DNA from: Rhodobacter sp.
GTDB lineage: Bacteria > Pseudomonadota > Alphaproteobacteria > Rhodobacterales > Rhodobacteraceae
Assembly (NCBI GenBank): GCA_020637515.1
Contig: JACKKG010000001.1
Coordinates: forward strand, 806,001 to 870,000
Direction: 5' to 3'
Length of the DNA stretch: 64,000 nucleotides
Position numbers and translations under genes: made by a program. Of the stretch, positions 16,460 through 25,554 are shown in pieces (positions within the stretch are counted from its first letter, which is position 1; every line of letters starts with the position of its first letter). The notes under the pieces were generated by a model. The model was given only the letters and a program-made list of their open reading frames with translations, was not told the origin of the DNA and made no database searches.

Positions 16460-18295
16460 TCAGGCGACCTCGTCTTCGTCCACACCCAGGAACCCGCCCG
16501 ACTGACGGGCCCAGAAGCGCGCGTAACGGCCCCCCTGCGCCAGCAGCGCGTCATGGGTGCCTTCCTCGACGATCCGGCCGGCGTCAAGCACGATGATGCG
16601 GTCCATGCGGGCGATGGTGGACAGCCGGTGCGCGATCGCCAGCACGGTCTTGCCCGCCATCACCTGGCCCAGCGCCTTCTGGATCTGCGCCTCGACCTCG
16701 CTGTCCAGGGCCGAGGTCGCCTCGTCCAGCACCAGGATCGGCGCGTCCTTCAGAAAGGCCCGGGCCAGCGCGATCCGCTGCCGCTGCCCGCCCGACAGCC
16801 GCACGCCGCGTTCGCCAAGCTGCGCGTCATACCCGATGCGCCCGGCGGAATCGCGCAGGTCCAGGATGAATTCGTGGGCCTCGGCGGCCTCGGCGGCGGC
16901 GACCAGGTCGGCGTCGGTCGCGTCGGGCCGCCCATAGCGGATGTTGTCGCGGGCCGAACGGTTGAACATCGCCGTGTCCTGCGTGACCATGCCGATCTGC
17001 CGTCGCAGGCTTTCCTGCGTGACGCTGCGCACGTCGATCCCGTCGATCCTGACCGCGCCCTTTTCGGTATCGTAGAGCCGCAGCAGCAGCGCCACCAGCG
17101 TCGATTTCCCCGCACCCGAGGCGCCGACGATGCCGATCCGTTCGCCCGGGTGGATCGTCAGGTTCAGCCCGTCCACACCGCCCGTGCGCCGGCCATAGGC
17201 AAAGGTGACGTCATCGAACCGGATCTCGCCCTTGACCGGGGGCAGGTCGCGCGCGCCCTGGGTGTCGCTCAGCGCATGTGGGGCGGACAGGGTGCGCATC
17301 CCGTCCTCGACCTCGCCGACGTTGCCGTAGATGCCCATCAAGGTGAAACTGACCCAGCCAGTCATCTGCGCCAGGCGGATCGCCACGGTGCCCGCCGCAA
17401 CGATGGCCCCGGTCGTGGTCTGACCGAGCGTCCACAGCCACAGCGTGCCGCCGACCAGCAGCACCGGCAGCAGACCCGCGATCAGCATCAACGCGATGCG
17501 GAAGCTGGCCGAGACCCGACCATAGGACAGCACGCGCTCACGGTAACCCTGCATCGCGTTCAGGGCATTGCGATCCTCGTGCCGGGCATGGGCGAACAGC
17601 TTGACGGTGCGGATGTTGGTGATCGTATCCACGACATGGCCCGTCACCATCGCCCGCGCGCCCGCCCGTGCGGCGGCGCGTTTGCGGATATGCGGCATGA
17701 ACGCGCGGATCAGCGCCAGGTAGCAGGCCGACCAGATCACCAGCACCAGGCCCAGCCGCCAGTCGATGGACCCCACCAGGGCCGCCGATCCGATCAGCGA
17801 CGACAGCGCGAAGGCGACGGTGTTGATGCTTTCGGCCACGACCTCGGTCAGGGCGCGCGCGGTCTGGATCTGCTTTTGCGCGATCCGGCCGGCAAAGTCG
17901 TTGTCGAAAAAGCCGATGTCCTGCCCCATGGTGAACCGGTTCAGCCGCGACAGCACCAGGGGTTCCACGTTCGGCGCGATGGTCAGGAAATTCGCCGCGC
18001 TGTTCAGGCCAAAGGCCAGCGGCCTGAGCAGCAGGAAAAACGCGGCAAAGGCCAGCAGCATGACCCAGTTGTCGGCAAAGAAGGTGGCGATCTGCCCACC
18101 CGTCGCCGCATCGACCACCATGCCCATGACCAGCGCCGACATCACCTCGGTCACGCCGCCCAGGGCCGAGATCCCGGTGGAGATCCAGATGCCCGGCCAG
18201 GCGCCGCTCAGCGCCCAGCGGATGAAGGCCCCCAGCCGGCCGGGGGGTGGCCCTTCGGCCGGATGGAACGGGTGGATCAGGGTCGATAGGGGCAT
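16460..18295 (-). CDS. ABC exporter half-subunit 2 (membrane + ATPase)
   Basis: 611 residues. Six membrane helices in residues 30-320, then an ATPase domain with Walker A GASGAGKSTLV, signature LSGGQRQRIALARA, Walker B ILVLDEATSALD and switch His in IAHRLSTIARMD. Its start lies one base after the stop of the other half-subunit gene, so the two are made together and probably pair. Exporters of this lipid/multidrug type have poorly predictable substrates. Confidence 0.93.
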   Translation of the reverse strand: MPLSTLIHPFHPAEGPPPGRLGAFIRWALSGAWPGIWISTGISALGGVTEVMSALVMGMVVDAATGGQIATFFADNWVMLLAFAAFFLLLRPLAFGLNSAANFLTIAPNVEPLVLSRLNRFTMGQDIGFFDNDFAGRIAQKQIQTARALTEVVAESINTVAFALSSLIGSAALVGSIDWRLGLVLVIWSACYLALIRAFMPHIRKRAAARAGARAMVTGHVVDTITNIRTVKLFAHARHEDRNALNAMQGYRERVLSYGRVSASFRIALMLIAGLLPVLLVGGTLWLWTLGQTTTGAIVAAGTVAIRLAQMTGWVSFTLMGIYGNVGEVEDGMRTLSAPHALSDTQGARDLPPVKGEIRFDDVTFAYGRRTGGVDGLNLTIHPGERIGIVGASGAGKSTLVALLLRLYDTEKGAVRIDGIDVRSVTQESLRRQIGMVTQDTAMFNRSARDNIRYGRPDATDADLVAAAEAAEAHEFILDLRDSAGRIGYDAQLGERGVRLSGGQRQRIALARAFLKDAPILVLDEATSALDSEVEAQIQKALGQVMAGKTVLAIAHRLSTIARMDRIIVLDAGRIVEEGTHDALLAQGGRYARFWARQSGGFLGVDEDEVA

Positions 18296-18296
18296 G

Positions 18297-20141
18297 TCAG
18301 TCCGTCGTATCCTCGGTTCCGATGAAGCCGCCCGACTGGCGCGCCCAGAACTGGGCGTAGAGCCCGCCCTGCGCCAGCAGTTCGGTATGGGTGCCGTCCT
18401 CGACGATACGGCCGTCGTCCAGCACCACGATGCGGTCCATCCGGGCGATGGTGGACAGCCGGTGCGCGATGGCGATCACCGTCTTGCCCTCCATCACGCC
18501 GTAAAGCGTATCCTGAATGGCCGCCTCGACCTCGCTGTCCAGGGCCGAGGTCGCCTCGTCCAGCACCAGGATCGGCGCGTCCTTCAGGATCACGCGGGCG
18601 ATGGCGATACGCTGGCGCTGGCCGCCCGACAGTTTCACGCCGCGTTCGCCCACCCGCGCGTCATAGCCCCGCCGGCCCTGGGCGTCGCTCAAGGCCGCGA
18701 TGAAATCCACGGCCTCGGCGCGTCCGGCGGCCTCGATCATCTGCGCCTCGGTCGCGCCGGGGCGGCCGTAGAGGATGTTTTCGCGCACCGACCGATGCAG
18801 CAACGAGGTGTCCTGCTGCACCATGCCGATCTGCGCGCGCAGGCTGTCCTGCGTCACTTGCGCGATGTCCTGCCCGTCGATCAGGATGCGCCCGGCCTCG
18901 GTGTCGTAGAACCGCAAGAGCAGTTTGACCAGGGTTGACTTGCCCGAGCCCGAGCGCCCGATCAGGCCAATTTTTTCGCCCGGGCGAATCGCCAGGCTCA
19001 GGTCCTGCAACCCGCCCGATCCGCGCCCGTAATGGTGGCTGACGGATTCGATGTCGATTCGGCCCTGGCGAAAGTCCAGCGGCTTTGCGCCGGGGGCGTC
19101 GGTCAGGGTGATCGGCTGGGCGATGGTTTCCATCCCCTCGGCCACCACGCCGAGGTTGCGAAAGAACGAGCTGACCGCCCACATGATCCAACCCGTCATC
19201 GCGTTGAGCCTGAGCACCAGCGCCGAGGCCGCCGCGACGACGCCGACGCTGGCCGCATCGCCGGACCACAGCCAGATCGCCCAGCCCACCACGGCGACGA
19301 TCAGAAAACCGTTCAGCGCGACCAGGCACAGGTCCATGACCGTGAAGATGCGCATCTCTTTCTGAAAGGTGACGCGCGCGTGCTCGATAGCTTCGCGCGC
19401 GTGCTCGTTCTCCAGGTCCTGCTGGGCGAACAGCTTGACGGAATGGATATTGGTATAGGCGTCGATCACCCGCGCCGTGACCGCACTGCGGGCGTCCGAG
19501 GCGGCCTTGGACGCCGGTCCGACGTTGCGGATCGTCCAGCGCACCAGCAACCCGTAAAGCGCCAGCCACAGCAAGAGCGGCAGCACCAGCCGGGCATCGG
19601 CCCCCGCCAGCAGCACGGCGGCGCCCGCGATATACGCGATGGAAAAGCTGAGCGCGTCAAAGATCTGGAACACCGCCTCGCCGGCCGCCGGCGGGGTCTG
19701 CATGATGCGGTTGGCGATGCGCCCGGCAAAATCGTTCTCGAACCAGCCGACCGACTGGCGCAGCACATGGCGATGCGCGCGCCAGCGGATCAGGGTGCCG
19801 AAATTGGGCAGGATCGCGTTGTTGATCAGCCCCACGTCCAGCACCTGCAACAGCGGGCGGATCAGCAGCAGGAAGACGGCGACCGCCAGCAATTCCCAAC
19901 CATGCGCGGCCCAGAACCCCTGCACGCCGCTTGCGTCCAGCAGGTCCACGACCCGGCCCAGATACCACAGCAGCCAGATCTCGAAGAATGCGACGGTGAT
20001 CGAGGCCAGCCCGGTCAGGACGAACACTTTGCGGAAGGGCCGGGCATAGGCGTTCAGGAACGGCCACAACCGCCGCGGGGGCGTGTCGTCCTGGGGATAG
20101 TCCACATAGGGATCGACAAGGGTTTCGAATACCTTGAACAC
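18297..20141 (-). CDS. ABC exporter half-subunit 1 (membrane + ATPase)
   Basis: 614 residues from a GTG at 20141 with AAGGA seven bases upstream; the next gene in the family begins VFKVFETLVDPYVDYP as here, while the longer frame to 20180 has no ribosome site. Membrane part about residues 40-340; ATPase with Walker A GRSGSGKSTLV, LSGGQRQRIAIARV, LVLDEATSALD and IAHRLSTIARMD. Strong similarity in layout and motifs to the following gene (16460-18295) suggests duplication and a heterodimer. Substrate unknown. Confidence 0.92.
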   Translation of the reverse strand: MFKVFETLVDPYVDYPQDDTPPRRLWPFLNAYARPFRKVFVLTGLASITVAFFEIWLLWYLGRVVDLLDASGVQGFWAAHGWELLAVAVFLLLIRPLLQVLDVGLINNAILPNFGTLIRWRAHRHVLRQSVGWFENDFAGRIANRIMQTPPAAGEAVFQIFDALSFSIAYIAGAAVLLAGADARLVLPLLLWLALYGLLVRWTIRNVGPASKAASDARSAVTARVIDAYTNIHSVKLFAQQDLENEHAREAIEHARVTFQKEMRIFTVMDLCLVALNGFLIVAVVGWAIWLWSGDAASVGVVAAASALVLRLNAMTGWIMWAVSSFFRNLGVVAEGMETIAQPITLTDAPGAKPLDFRQGRIDIESVSHHYGRGSGGLQDLSLAIRPGEKIGLIGRSGSGKSTLVKLLLRFYDTEAGRILIDGQDIAQVTQDSLRAQIGMVQQDTSLLHRSVRENILYGRPGATEAQMIEAAGRAEAVDFIAALSDAQGRRGYDARVGERGVKLSGGQRQRIAIARVILKDAPILVLDEATSALDSEVEAAIQDTLYGVMEGKTVIAIAHRLSTIARMDRIVVLDDGRIVEDGTHTELLAQGGLYAQFWARQSGGFIGTEDTTD

Positions 20142-20187
20142 GCGCAATTCCTTCACTTGTGAAGGCAATCTAGGCGTCATTCCGGGC

Positions 20188-21339
20188 TTAGGCCAGCCCC
20201 AGGAACGCCAACAGATCGCCGCGCGTCGGACGCAGGTCCTGGTCCAGCCAGTGGGCCTGGGCCCGAGCCAGTGCGCGGCCCAGGTCGGGGCCTTGCAGCA
20301 CCGGCATCAGATCGGCGGGTTTCAGCGGAAAATCGGCGTGCGCGCCGCGCGCCACCTGCGCCTGCCAATCGGCGGCGGGCGGGGTTTCCAGCAGCGCCGC
20401 CCGCCCCAGCAGCGCGTCGCTGCCCAGCCTGAGGCCCAGCCGCCAGCCCAGCGCGGCGGCGGTGTCCATACCGCCGAAGGCGTCCCGGACACGGGTGAAA
20501 TCGCGGGTTTCGGCCTTGGACAGGCGCAGCCCTGCAAGATCGCCGGTCAGCACCGCAAGCCGCCGGGTCCAGCCGCCCGGCTTGCCGTCTTCCAGATGCA
20601 CCAGCACCGGCAGCGCCTGCGGCATCGCTCCGGGCAGGACATGCGCCAGCACGCCCGTGCGGTCCATCGCGGCGACGGCGGGTGCGGGATCGGCGGCGGC
20701 CAGCAGTTTCTTCAACTCGGCCGTGATCCGCTCACGCGAAAGCGTCTCCAGCATGGCGGAATGTTCGGCGCAGGCGGCCAGGGCGTCAGGGTCCAGCCCC
20801 TGCGCGGGGTCGCCATACTGGGCGTGAAAGCGAAAGAACCTGAGGATGCGCAGAAAGTCCTCGCGGATGCGGGCGTCGGGCGTGCCCACGAATCGAAGCC
20901 GCCGCGCGCGCAGGTCCGCCAGACCGCCCAGCGGATCGACCAGGGTGCCGTCGGCCTGCGCATAGAGCGCGTTCATGGTGAAATCGCGCCGCGCCGCGTC
21001 CTGATGCAGGCTGGCCCCGAACGAGACCCGGGCGTGCCGGCCAAAGGTCTCTGCATCGTGGCGAAAGGTGGTCACCTCGAACCCTTCGCCGTGGGCGACA
21101 ACGGTGATCGTGCCATGCGCGAGCCCGGTCGGCACGGGCCTGAGCCCGGCCTTTTCCGCCAGGTCAGAGACGGTTTCGGGCAGGGCGTCGGTGGCGATGT
21201 CCACATCCGTCACCGGCACGCCCAGCAGCGCGTTGCGCACGCAGCCGCCCACCGCCAGCGCGTGATACCCGGCGCCCGTGAGCATCCCCAGCACGGCCTG
21301 CGTGCCCGGGTTCGCCAGCCAGCCGCCCGCGAGTTTCAT
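20188..21339 (-). CDS. cca: CCA tRNA nucleotidyltransferase / poly(A) polymerase
   Basis: 383 residues. Class II nucleotidyltransferase motif AVGGCVRNALLGVPVTDVDIATDA (the VDIATD carries the catalytic Asp pair, and GGCVRNALL the phosphate loop), then DFTMNALYA and the template-like motif RIREDFLRILRFFRFHA. It repairs or adds the 3' CCA of tRNAs. The alphaproteobacterial enzymes of this length may act as CCA-adding or as poly(A) polymerases. It starts 10 bases after the stop of the NUDIX gene, within the minus-strand array. Confidence 0.93.
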   Translation of the reverse strand: MKLAGGWLANPGTQAVLGMLTGAGYHALAVGGCVRNALLGVPVTDVDIATDALPETVSDLAEKAGLRPVPTGLAHGTITVVAHGEGFEVTTFRHDAETFGRHARVSFGASLHQDAARRDFTMNALYAQADGTLVDPLGGLADLRARRLRFVGTPDARIREDFLRILRFFRFHAQYGDPAQGLDPDALAACAEHSAMLETLSRERITAELKKLLAAADPAPAVAAMDRTGVLAHVLPGAMPQALPVLVHLEDGKPGGWTRRLAVLTGDLAGLRLSKAETRDFTRVRDAFGGMDTAAALGWRLGLRLGSDALLGRAALLETPPAADWQAQVARGAHADFPLKPADLMPVLQGPDLGRALARAQAHWLDQDLRPTRGDLLAFLGLA

Positions 21340-21349
21340 GCCCGGCCCC

Positions 21350-21949
21350 TCATGCCACCCGCGCCGCCAGCGCCCTGAGCATCCGCGCCGTCGCGCCCCA
21401 GATGTAATAGGGCCCCCAGGGCACGGTGTAATAGCTGCGCCACTGGCCCAGCCATTGACGGCGCTGGATGGAATAGGCCGACACGTCCATCAGATGCGCC
21501 AGCGGCACCAGGAACGCTTCCTCGACCTCGCCGGCCTCGACCACGGGGGTATACGGTCCGGTCACATGACCCAGGATCGGCGTGACGCTGAAACCCGTGA
21601 CGGTTTCATGCGGGGCCATCGCCCCCAGCACGGTGACCTGCGCCGGGTTCAGGCCGACCTCCTCGTGGGCCTCGCGCAGGGCGGCGGCCCGGGCGTCGGC
21701 GTCGGTGGGATCGACCTTGCCGCCCGGAAAGGCGATCTGCCCGGGGTGGTGTTTCAACCCCGAGGCACGCTTGGTCAGCAGCATCGACCAGCCGCCGGGC
21801 GTTTGCACCAGCGGCATCAGAACGGCGGCCGGACGCAGCACGCGCCCTTTGGGCCGGAACTGCGGCGAGAGGTCGAAATCGCTGGATTCCGGCCCCTCGC
21901 CTTTCAGCGCCGCGGCCAACCGCCCAAGCGTGTCAGGTCTTTGCAGCAT
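21350..21949 (-). CDS. NUDIX hydrolase, CoA pyrophosphatase-like (NudL group)
   Basis: 199 residues from an ATG at 21949 that overlaps the end of hslO by 17 bases. The NUDIX box is present as GGKVDPTDADARAAALREAHEEVG (G-x5-E-x7-REVHEEVG form with A for the family variant), and LLTKRASGLKHHPGQIAFPGG precedes it, the NudL/CoAse-type stretch. It probably hydrolyses CoA or related pyrophosphates. The upstream longer frame (to 21988) is inside hslO. Confidence 0.87.
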   Translation of the reverse strand: MLQRPDTLGRLAAALKGEGPESSDFDLSPQFRPKGRVLRPAAVLMPLVQTPGGWSMLLTKRASGLKHHPGQIAFPGGKVDPTDADARAAALREAHEEVGLNPAQVTVLGAMAPHETVTGFSVTPILGHVTGPYTPVVEAGEVEEAFLVPLAHLMDVSAYSIQRRQWLGQWRSYYTVPWGPYYIWGATARMLRALAARVA

Positions 21950-22922
21950 CCTCGGCCTCGAACCCCACGGTTTTCGGGTCCAGCACATAATGCGCGCCGC
22001 AGAATTGGCAGTCGGCGGTCACCAGGCCGTCCTCGGTGGTCATGTGCGCGATGTCGCGGGCCGAATAGATCGACAGCGACTGGCGCACCTTGTCTTCCGA
22101 ACAGGTGCAACCGAACTCGATGCGCTGGGCATCGAAGACGCGCGGCGCCTCCTCGTGGAACAGCCGCACCAGCAAATCGGTCGGCTGCACCGAAGGGCCG
22201 ATCAGTTCCAGCTCTTCGACGGTGTCCAGCAGCACGTTCGCGCGGGTCCAGTTCTCGGCGTCCTCGCCTTGCACCAGATCGGCGGCCTTCAGCAGACCGC
22301 CCTCGCCGGTGGCCTCTTGCGCGTGGGGGCTGGCCTTGGGCATGTGCTGCACCATGACCCCGCCGGCGCGCCAATGCTCGGGCTTGCCGGGCATCTGCGA
22401 CTTGCCAAAGGCGACGGCAAAGCGGGTCGGCAACTGCTCGGACTGGGCGAAATAGGCCTCGGCGCAGTCGGCCAGCGACTGACCGGCGATCGGCGTGACC
22501 CCCTGATAGGGCTGCATGTCCTGCCCCTGGTCGATGATGAGCGCCAGATACCCCTCGCCGATCTGGCTGAACGGGTCTTCGGTCAGGCTGAGCCGCTCGG
22601 CGTCATAACTGGCATAACCCCTGATGCGCGCGGGCGCGCCCTCGGATTCGGGGGCGTAGTAATCGGTCGCGATGAGCCGCGCCGGCCCCTTGCCGCGAAT
22701 TTGCAGCGACAGCCGCCAGCGCAGTTTCAGCGTCTGGCCGATCATTGCCGTCAGCAGCACCGCCTCGGCGACCAAAGCCTCGATCGGATCGGGGTATCTG
22801 TGCTGCGCCAGAACAGAGTCCAGCACGCCATCGACACGCGCGACCCGGCCGCGGATGTCGGCCTTGTCCAGTTGGAACGGCAGGATGGTATCATCCCAGG
22901 CGATTTGCGCACCGAGGGTCAT
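21933..22922 (-). CDS. hslO: Hsp33 redox-regulated chaperone HslO
   Basis: 329 residues. The C-terminal zinc switch has CTCSEDKV and CQFCGAHYVLD (CxC...CxxC), which forms disulfides on oxidation and activates the chaperone. The N-terminal domain begins AWDDTILPFQLDKADIRGR. AAGGT precedes the ATG at 22922. The first gene of the hslO-NUDIX-cca-ABC-ABC-VOC array. Divergent from a NUDIX gene 116 bases away. Confidence 0.96.
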   Translation of the reverse strand: MTLGAQIAWDDTILPFQLDKADIRGRVARVDGVLDSVLAQHRYPDPIEALVAEAVLLTAMIGQTLKLRWRLSLQIRGKGPARLIATDYYAPESEGAPARIRGYASYDAERLSLTEDPFSQIGEGYLALIIDQGQDMQPYQGVTPIAGQSLADCAEAYFAQSEQLPTRFAVAFGKSQMPGKPEHWRAGGVMVQHMPKASPHAQEATGEGGLLKAADLVQGEDAENWTRANVLLDTVEELELIGPSVQPTDLLVRLFHEEAPRVFDAQRIEFGCTCSEDKVRQSLSIYSARDIAHMTTEDGLVTADCQFCGAHYVLDPKTVGFEAEDAAKT

Positions 22923-23038
22923 GGTGTAACCTTCACGTCAGGGCTTGGCTTTGAGGCCCTCATATAGGTAGCAAATGCAAAGGGCCAAGGGGCAAAGGCG
23001 ATTCGCCCCCCGCAAGACCCGCAGGCAGAGGACAGGCA

Positions 23039-23485
23039 ATGACCCCGCGTTATGGCGCCCCACCCGAAAGCGGCCGCCGCTATACCCGCCGCGCGGGGGC
23101 CTATGCCGTGCTTTGGCGCGACGGCGAGGTGCTGCTGACCCATCAGGACCAACCCTGGCCCGAATTTCAGCTTCCTGGCGGGGGCATCGACCCGGGCGAA
23201 TCGCCCCTGCGCGCGCTGCACCGCGAGGTGCGCGAGGAAACCGGCTGGCGCATCGCCCGGCCGCGTCGGCTGGGGGTCTTTCGTCGGTTCACGCACATGC
23301 CCGAATACGATCTTTGGGCGGAAAAGCTGTGCACCGTCTATCTGGCCTATCCGGTGCGCCCCCTTGGGCCGCCGACCGAAGCTGGCCACAGCGCCCTCTG
23401 GATGGACCCGCACACCGCCGCCGATCTGCTGGGAAACCCCGGCGACGCGGCCTTTCTGAGGGGGGTGACGGCATGGCTTTCATGA
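23039..23485 (+). CDS. NUDIX hydrolase
   Basis: 148 residues. Classic NUDIX box GGGIDPGESPLRALHREVREETGW (GxxxxxE...REUxEExGU). AVLWRDGEVLLTHQD and FQLPGG precede it. The substrate, a nucleoside diphosphate linked to something, cannot be predicted. GAGGACAGGCA is the likely ribosome site. Its end overlaps the start of the L,D-transpeptidase gene (23473), so the two are coupled. Confidence 0.9.
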   Translation: MTPRYGAPPESGRRYTRRAGAYAVLWRDGEVLLTHQDQPWPEFQLPGGGIDPGESPLRALHREVREETGWRIARPRRLGVFRRFTHMPEYDLWAEKLCTVYLAYPVRPLGPPTEAGHSALWMDPHTAADLLGNPGDAAFLRGVTAWLS

Positions 23486-23970
23486 TCGCGCGGCGCAGTT
23501 TCGTGCTGCTGGCGCTGGCCGCCTGTTCGCGCGCGCCGCGGTTCCTGGACTACAACGGCCCCGAGGTGACGCAGATCCGCGTTTACAAGACCGAGCGCCG
23601 GATGGAATTGATGCACGACGCCGAGGTGCTGCGCAGCTACGACATCGGGCTGGGCTTTGCGCCCGCCGGGCACAAGCAACGCTATGGCGACGGTCGCACG
23701 CCCGAGGGCGAATACACCATCGACCGGCGCAACCCGCAAAGCCTGTATCACCTGTCGCTGGGGATCTCGTATCCGAACGAACAGGACCGCGCGCGCGCCG
23801 AGGCCGCCGGCGAAGACCCCGGCGGCGACATCTTCATCCATGGGCGCGGGCGCGGGAACCGGTTCGTGCGCGGCGACTGGACGGTCGGCTGCATCGCCGT
23901 CACCGATTCCGAGATCGAGGAAATCTATTCGATGGTGCAGACCGGCACGCCGATCGTGATCTATCCCTGA
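23473..23970 (+). CDS. L,D-transpeptidase family lipoprotein
   Basis: 165 residues. An ATG at 23473 (AGGGGG upstream) overlaps the NUDIX gene; a second ATG at 23482 also fits. The N-terminus MAFMIARRSFVLLALAACS is a lipoprotein signal with lipobox LAAC and a twin-Arg. The YkuD-type domain has IRVYKTERRMELMHDAEV, GDGRTPEGEY, IHGRGRGNRFVRGDW and the catalytic Cys stretch VGCIAVTDSEI (His...GCIAV in place of the usual SHGCVR). It would form 3-3 cross-links in peptidoglycan or attach proteins to it. Near a second YkuD protein and a CAP-domain lipoprotein. Confidence 0.85.
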   Translation: MAFMIARRSFVLLALAACSRAPRFLDYNGPEVTQIRVYKTERRMELMHDAEVLRSYDIGLGFAPAGHKQRYGDGRTPEGEYTIDRRNPQSLYHLSLGISYPNEQDRARAEAAGEDPGGDIFIHGRGRGNRFVRGDWTVGCIAVTDSEIEEIYSMVQTGTPIVIYP

Positions 23971-24002
23971 ACCGGCCGCCCTGAACCGACCGCACGGCCG
24001 GC

Positions 24003-24617
24003 TCAGTTGTGGCCCGGCGGCATCGTGTCGGTGCGGTTCGGCCGCGTGTCGGCCAGGGGGGCCTGAACCTCGATCTGCTGGGCGGTGCGGGTGCCGTTAT
24101 TGGCCGTCCCGGTGGTCAGGCACCACCACAGCTTTCCGTTCTGTTCCTGATACCAGGCAAAGCCCAGTTCGGTGGCGCGCGGGTCCAGGATGATCGCCCG
24201 GGTATCGTCTTGCGACAGCCAGGCGGTCAGGGTCTCCAGCTCGGTCTCATAGCTTTCCGAGATCGTCTCGCCCAGGAAATGACCGCTGTAGCCGACGCGC
24301 CGCACCCGGTCGATGGGCGAGGACCCGTCCGAACCGAAGTGCCAGGGCCGGCCCTGCACCGACATGTCCCGCGCCTGTGTCGCCGCGGCCGAGGTCAGGT
24401 CGAGGTTGTATTCGATCGGCCCCATGCCGCGCTGCTGGCGCACGGTGTTGATGGCGTCGCGCATCCGGGCCTGGATCTGCGGCACGTCGCGGTCGGTGAT
24501 GCGGTAGATCACCGGCACCGGGCGGCCGTCCGGTCCCAGCCGCATCGGTGTCCCGGGGGCGGTGCAGGCGGCGACGGCAGCAACGGCAACGAGCGCGGGA
24601 TAAGCGGGGCTGGGCAT
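24003..24617 (-). CDS. CAP (SCP/PR1)-domain lipoprotein
   Basis: 204 residues. Lipoprotein signal peptide with lipobox VAAC (residue about 18) and a CAP fold: ARMRDAINTVRQQRG, LTSAAATQARDMSVQGRPWHFGSDG (active-site His and Ser side), GYSGHFLGETISES, and FAWYQEQNGKLWWCLTTG. CAP proteins may bind lipids or have peptidase-like roles in the envelope. Convergent with the L,D-transpeptidase gene (32 bases apart). Confidence 0.85.
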   Translation of the reverse strand: MPSPAYPALVAVAAVAACTAPGTPMRLGPDGRPVPVIYRITDRDVPQIQARMRDAINTVRQQRGMGPIEYNLDLTSAAATQARDMSVQGRPWHFGSDGSSPIDRVRRVGYSGHFLGETISESYETELETLTAWLSQDDTRAIILDPRATELGFAWYQEQNGKLWWCLTTGTANNGTRTAQQIEVQAPLADTRPNRTDTMPPGHN

Positions 24618-24767
24618 GAGGTTCCTGTGGGTTTCAAGCCTTTACCTCGTAGCGAATCGGGGCGCGGATTTCAAATGCAACTCGGCGTGATGGCCCCGGC
24701 TTGCGTTGCGACGGCGGCGATTTTGCCGTATAACAGCCAAAAAACATCGAGCGTCCGAGGCAGTCCC

Positions 24768-25406
24768 ATGACATCCGATCCCTTCCGGCGGCTTTCCCGC
24801 CGCGGTTTTCTGGCGGGCAGCGCGGCGCTGGGCGGCACCGCGTTGAGCGCGCCGGCCCTGCTGGCGCAGACGGCCCCGACCGCCGCCCAGACCGCCGCGC
24901 TGGCCAATTCGACCGAGGTCGAGCAGGACATCCGCGAAACCACCGTGCGCAACATCGCCAGTTTCCGCACGCTGGAATGGCAAGACCATTTCCCCGACCT
25001 GCGCAAGGGTGCGATCCTGGCGGATACCGAAAGCCGCTGCGTGCATTTCTGGTCCGAGGATGGAAACACCTATCGGCTGTATCCTTCGTCCGTGCCGATG
25101 ACCGACGACCTGACCCGCCGCGGCCGCACCGAGATCGTGCGCAAGGTGGTCGGCCCCGAATGGCGGCCCACGCCTTCGATGCGGGAACGCTATCCCGAAT
25201 GGCCGGAATACGTCGGCCCCGGTCCGGACAATCCGCTGGGCACGCACGCGATGTATCTGGGCTGGCAATATTACCGCATCCACGGCACCCACGACACGCG
25301 CAAGATCGGGCGGCGGTCGTCGAGCGGGTGCATCGGTCTCTACAACGAACACATCGCCGAGCTTTTCGGCTTCGCACAAGTAGGCACGCAGGTGTTGCTA
25401 ATTTGA
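24768..25406 (+). CDS. L,D-transpeptidase with Tat signal
   Basis: 212 residues from an ATG at 24768. Twin-arginine signal SRRGFLAGSAALGG at residues 9-22, cleavage near ALLAQTAP. The YkuD domain has GAILADTESRCVHFWSEDG, GPGPDNPLGTHAMYLGWQYYRIHGT and RSSSGCIGLYNEHIAELF, with catalytic His in YRIHGT and Cys in SGCIG. Exported in folded form, it would cross-link or modify peptidoglycan. AGGCAG precedes the ATG. The stop is 148 bases from the next gene. Confidence 0.9.
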   Translation: MTSDPFRRLSRRGFLAGSAALGGTALSAPALLAQTAPTAAQTAALANSTEVEQDIRETTVRNIASFRTLEWQDHFPDLRKGAILADTESRCVHFWSEDGNTYRLYPSSVPMTDDLTRRGRTEIVRKVVGPEWRPTPSMRERYPEWPEYVGPGPDNPLGTHAMYLGWQYYRIHGTHDTRKIGRRSSSGCIGLYNEHIAELFGFAQVGTQVLLI

Positions 25407-25554
25407 CGACATTGGGGCGAACTGCACGGAATCCCCACGAGCCCCGTTGCATTTCGGCCCGCAAACTGCTTTTCAAGGCGTTACGAGGTATCGTCTTGGG
25501 TGCACATCCCTGTCCTCAAAGAACAACAGGCGTGTGCGAATACTGGAGGTTGAC

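Noticed and set aside
23972..24001. CCGGCCG/CGGCCGG hairpin between the L,D-transpeptidase and CAP genes
   Set aside because: Short stem with a 16-base loop and no T-run; not convincing as a terminator.
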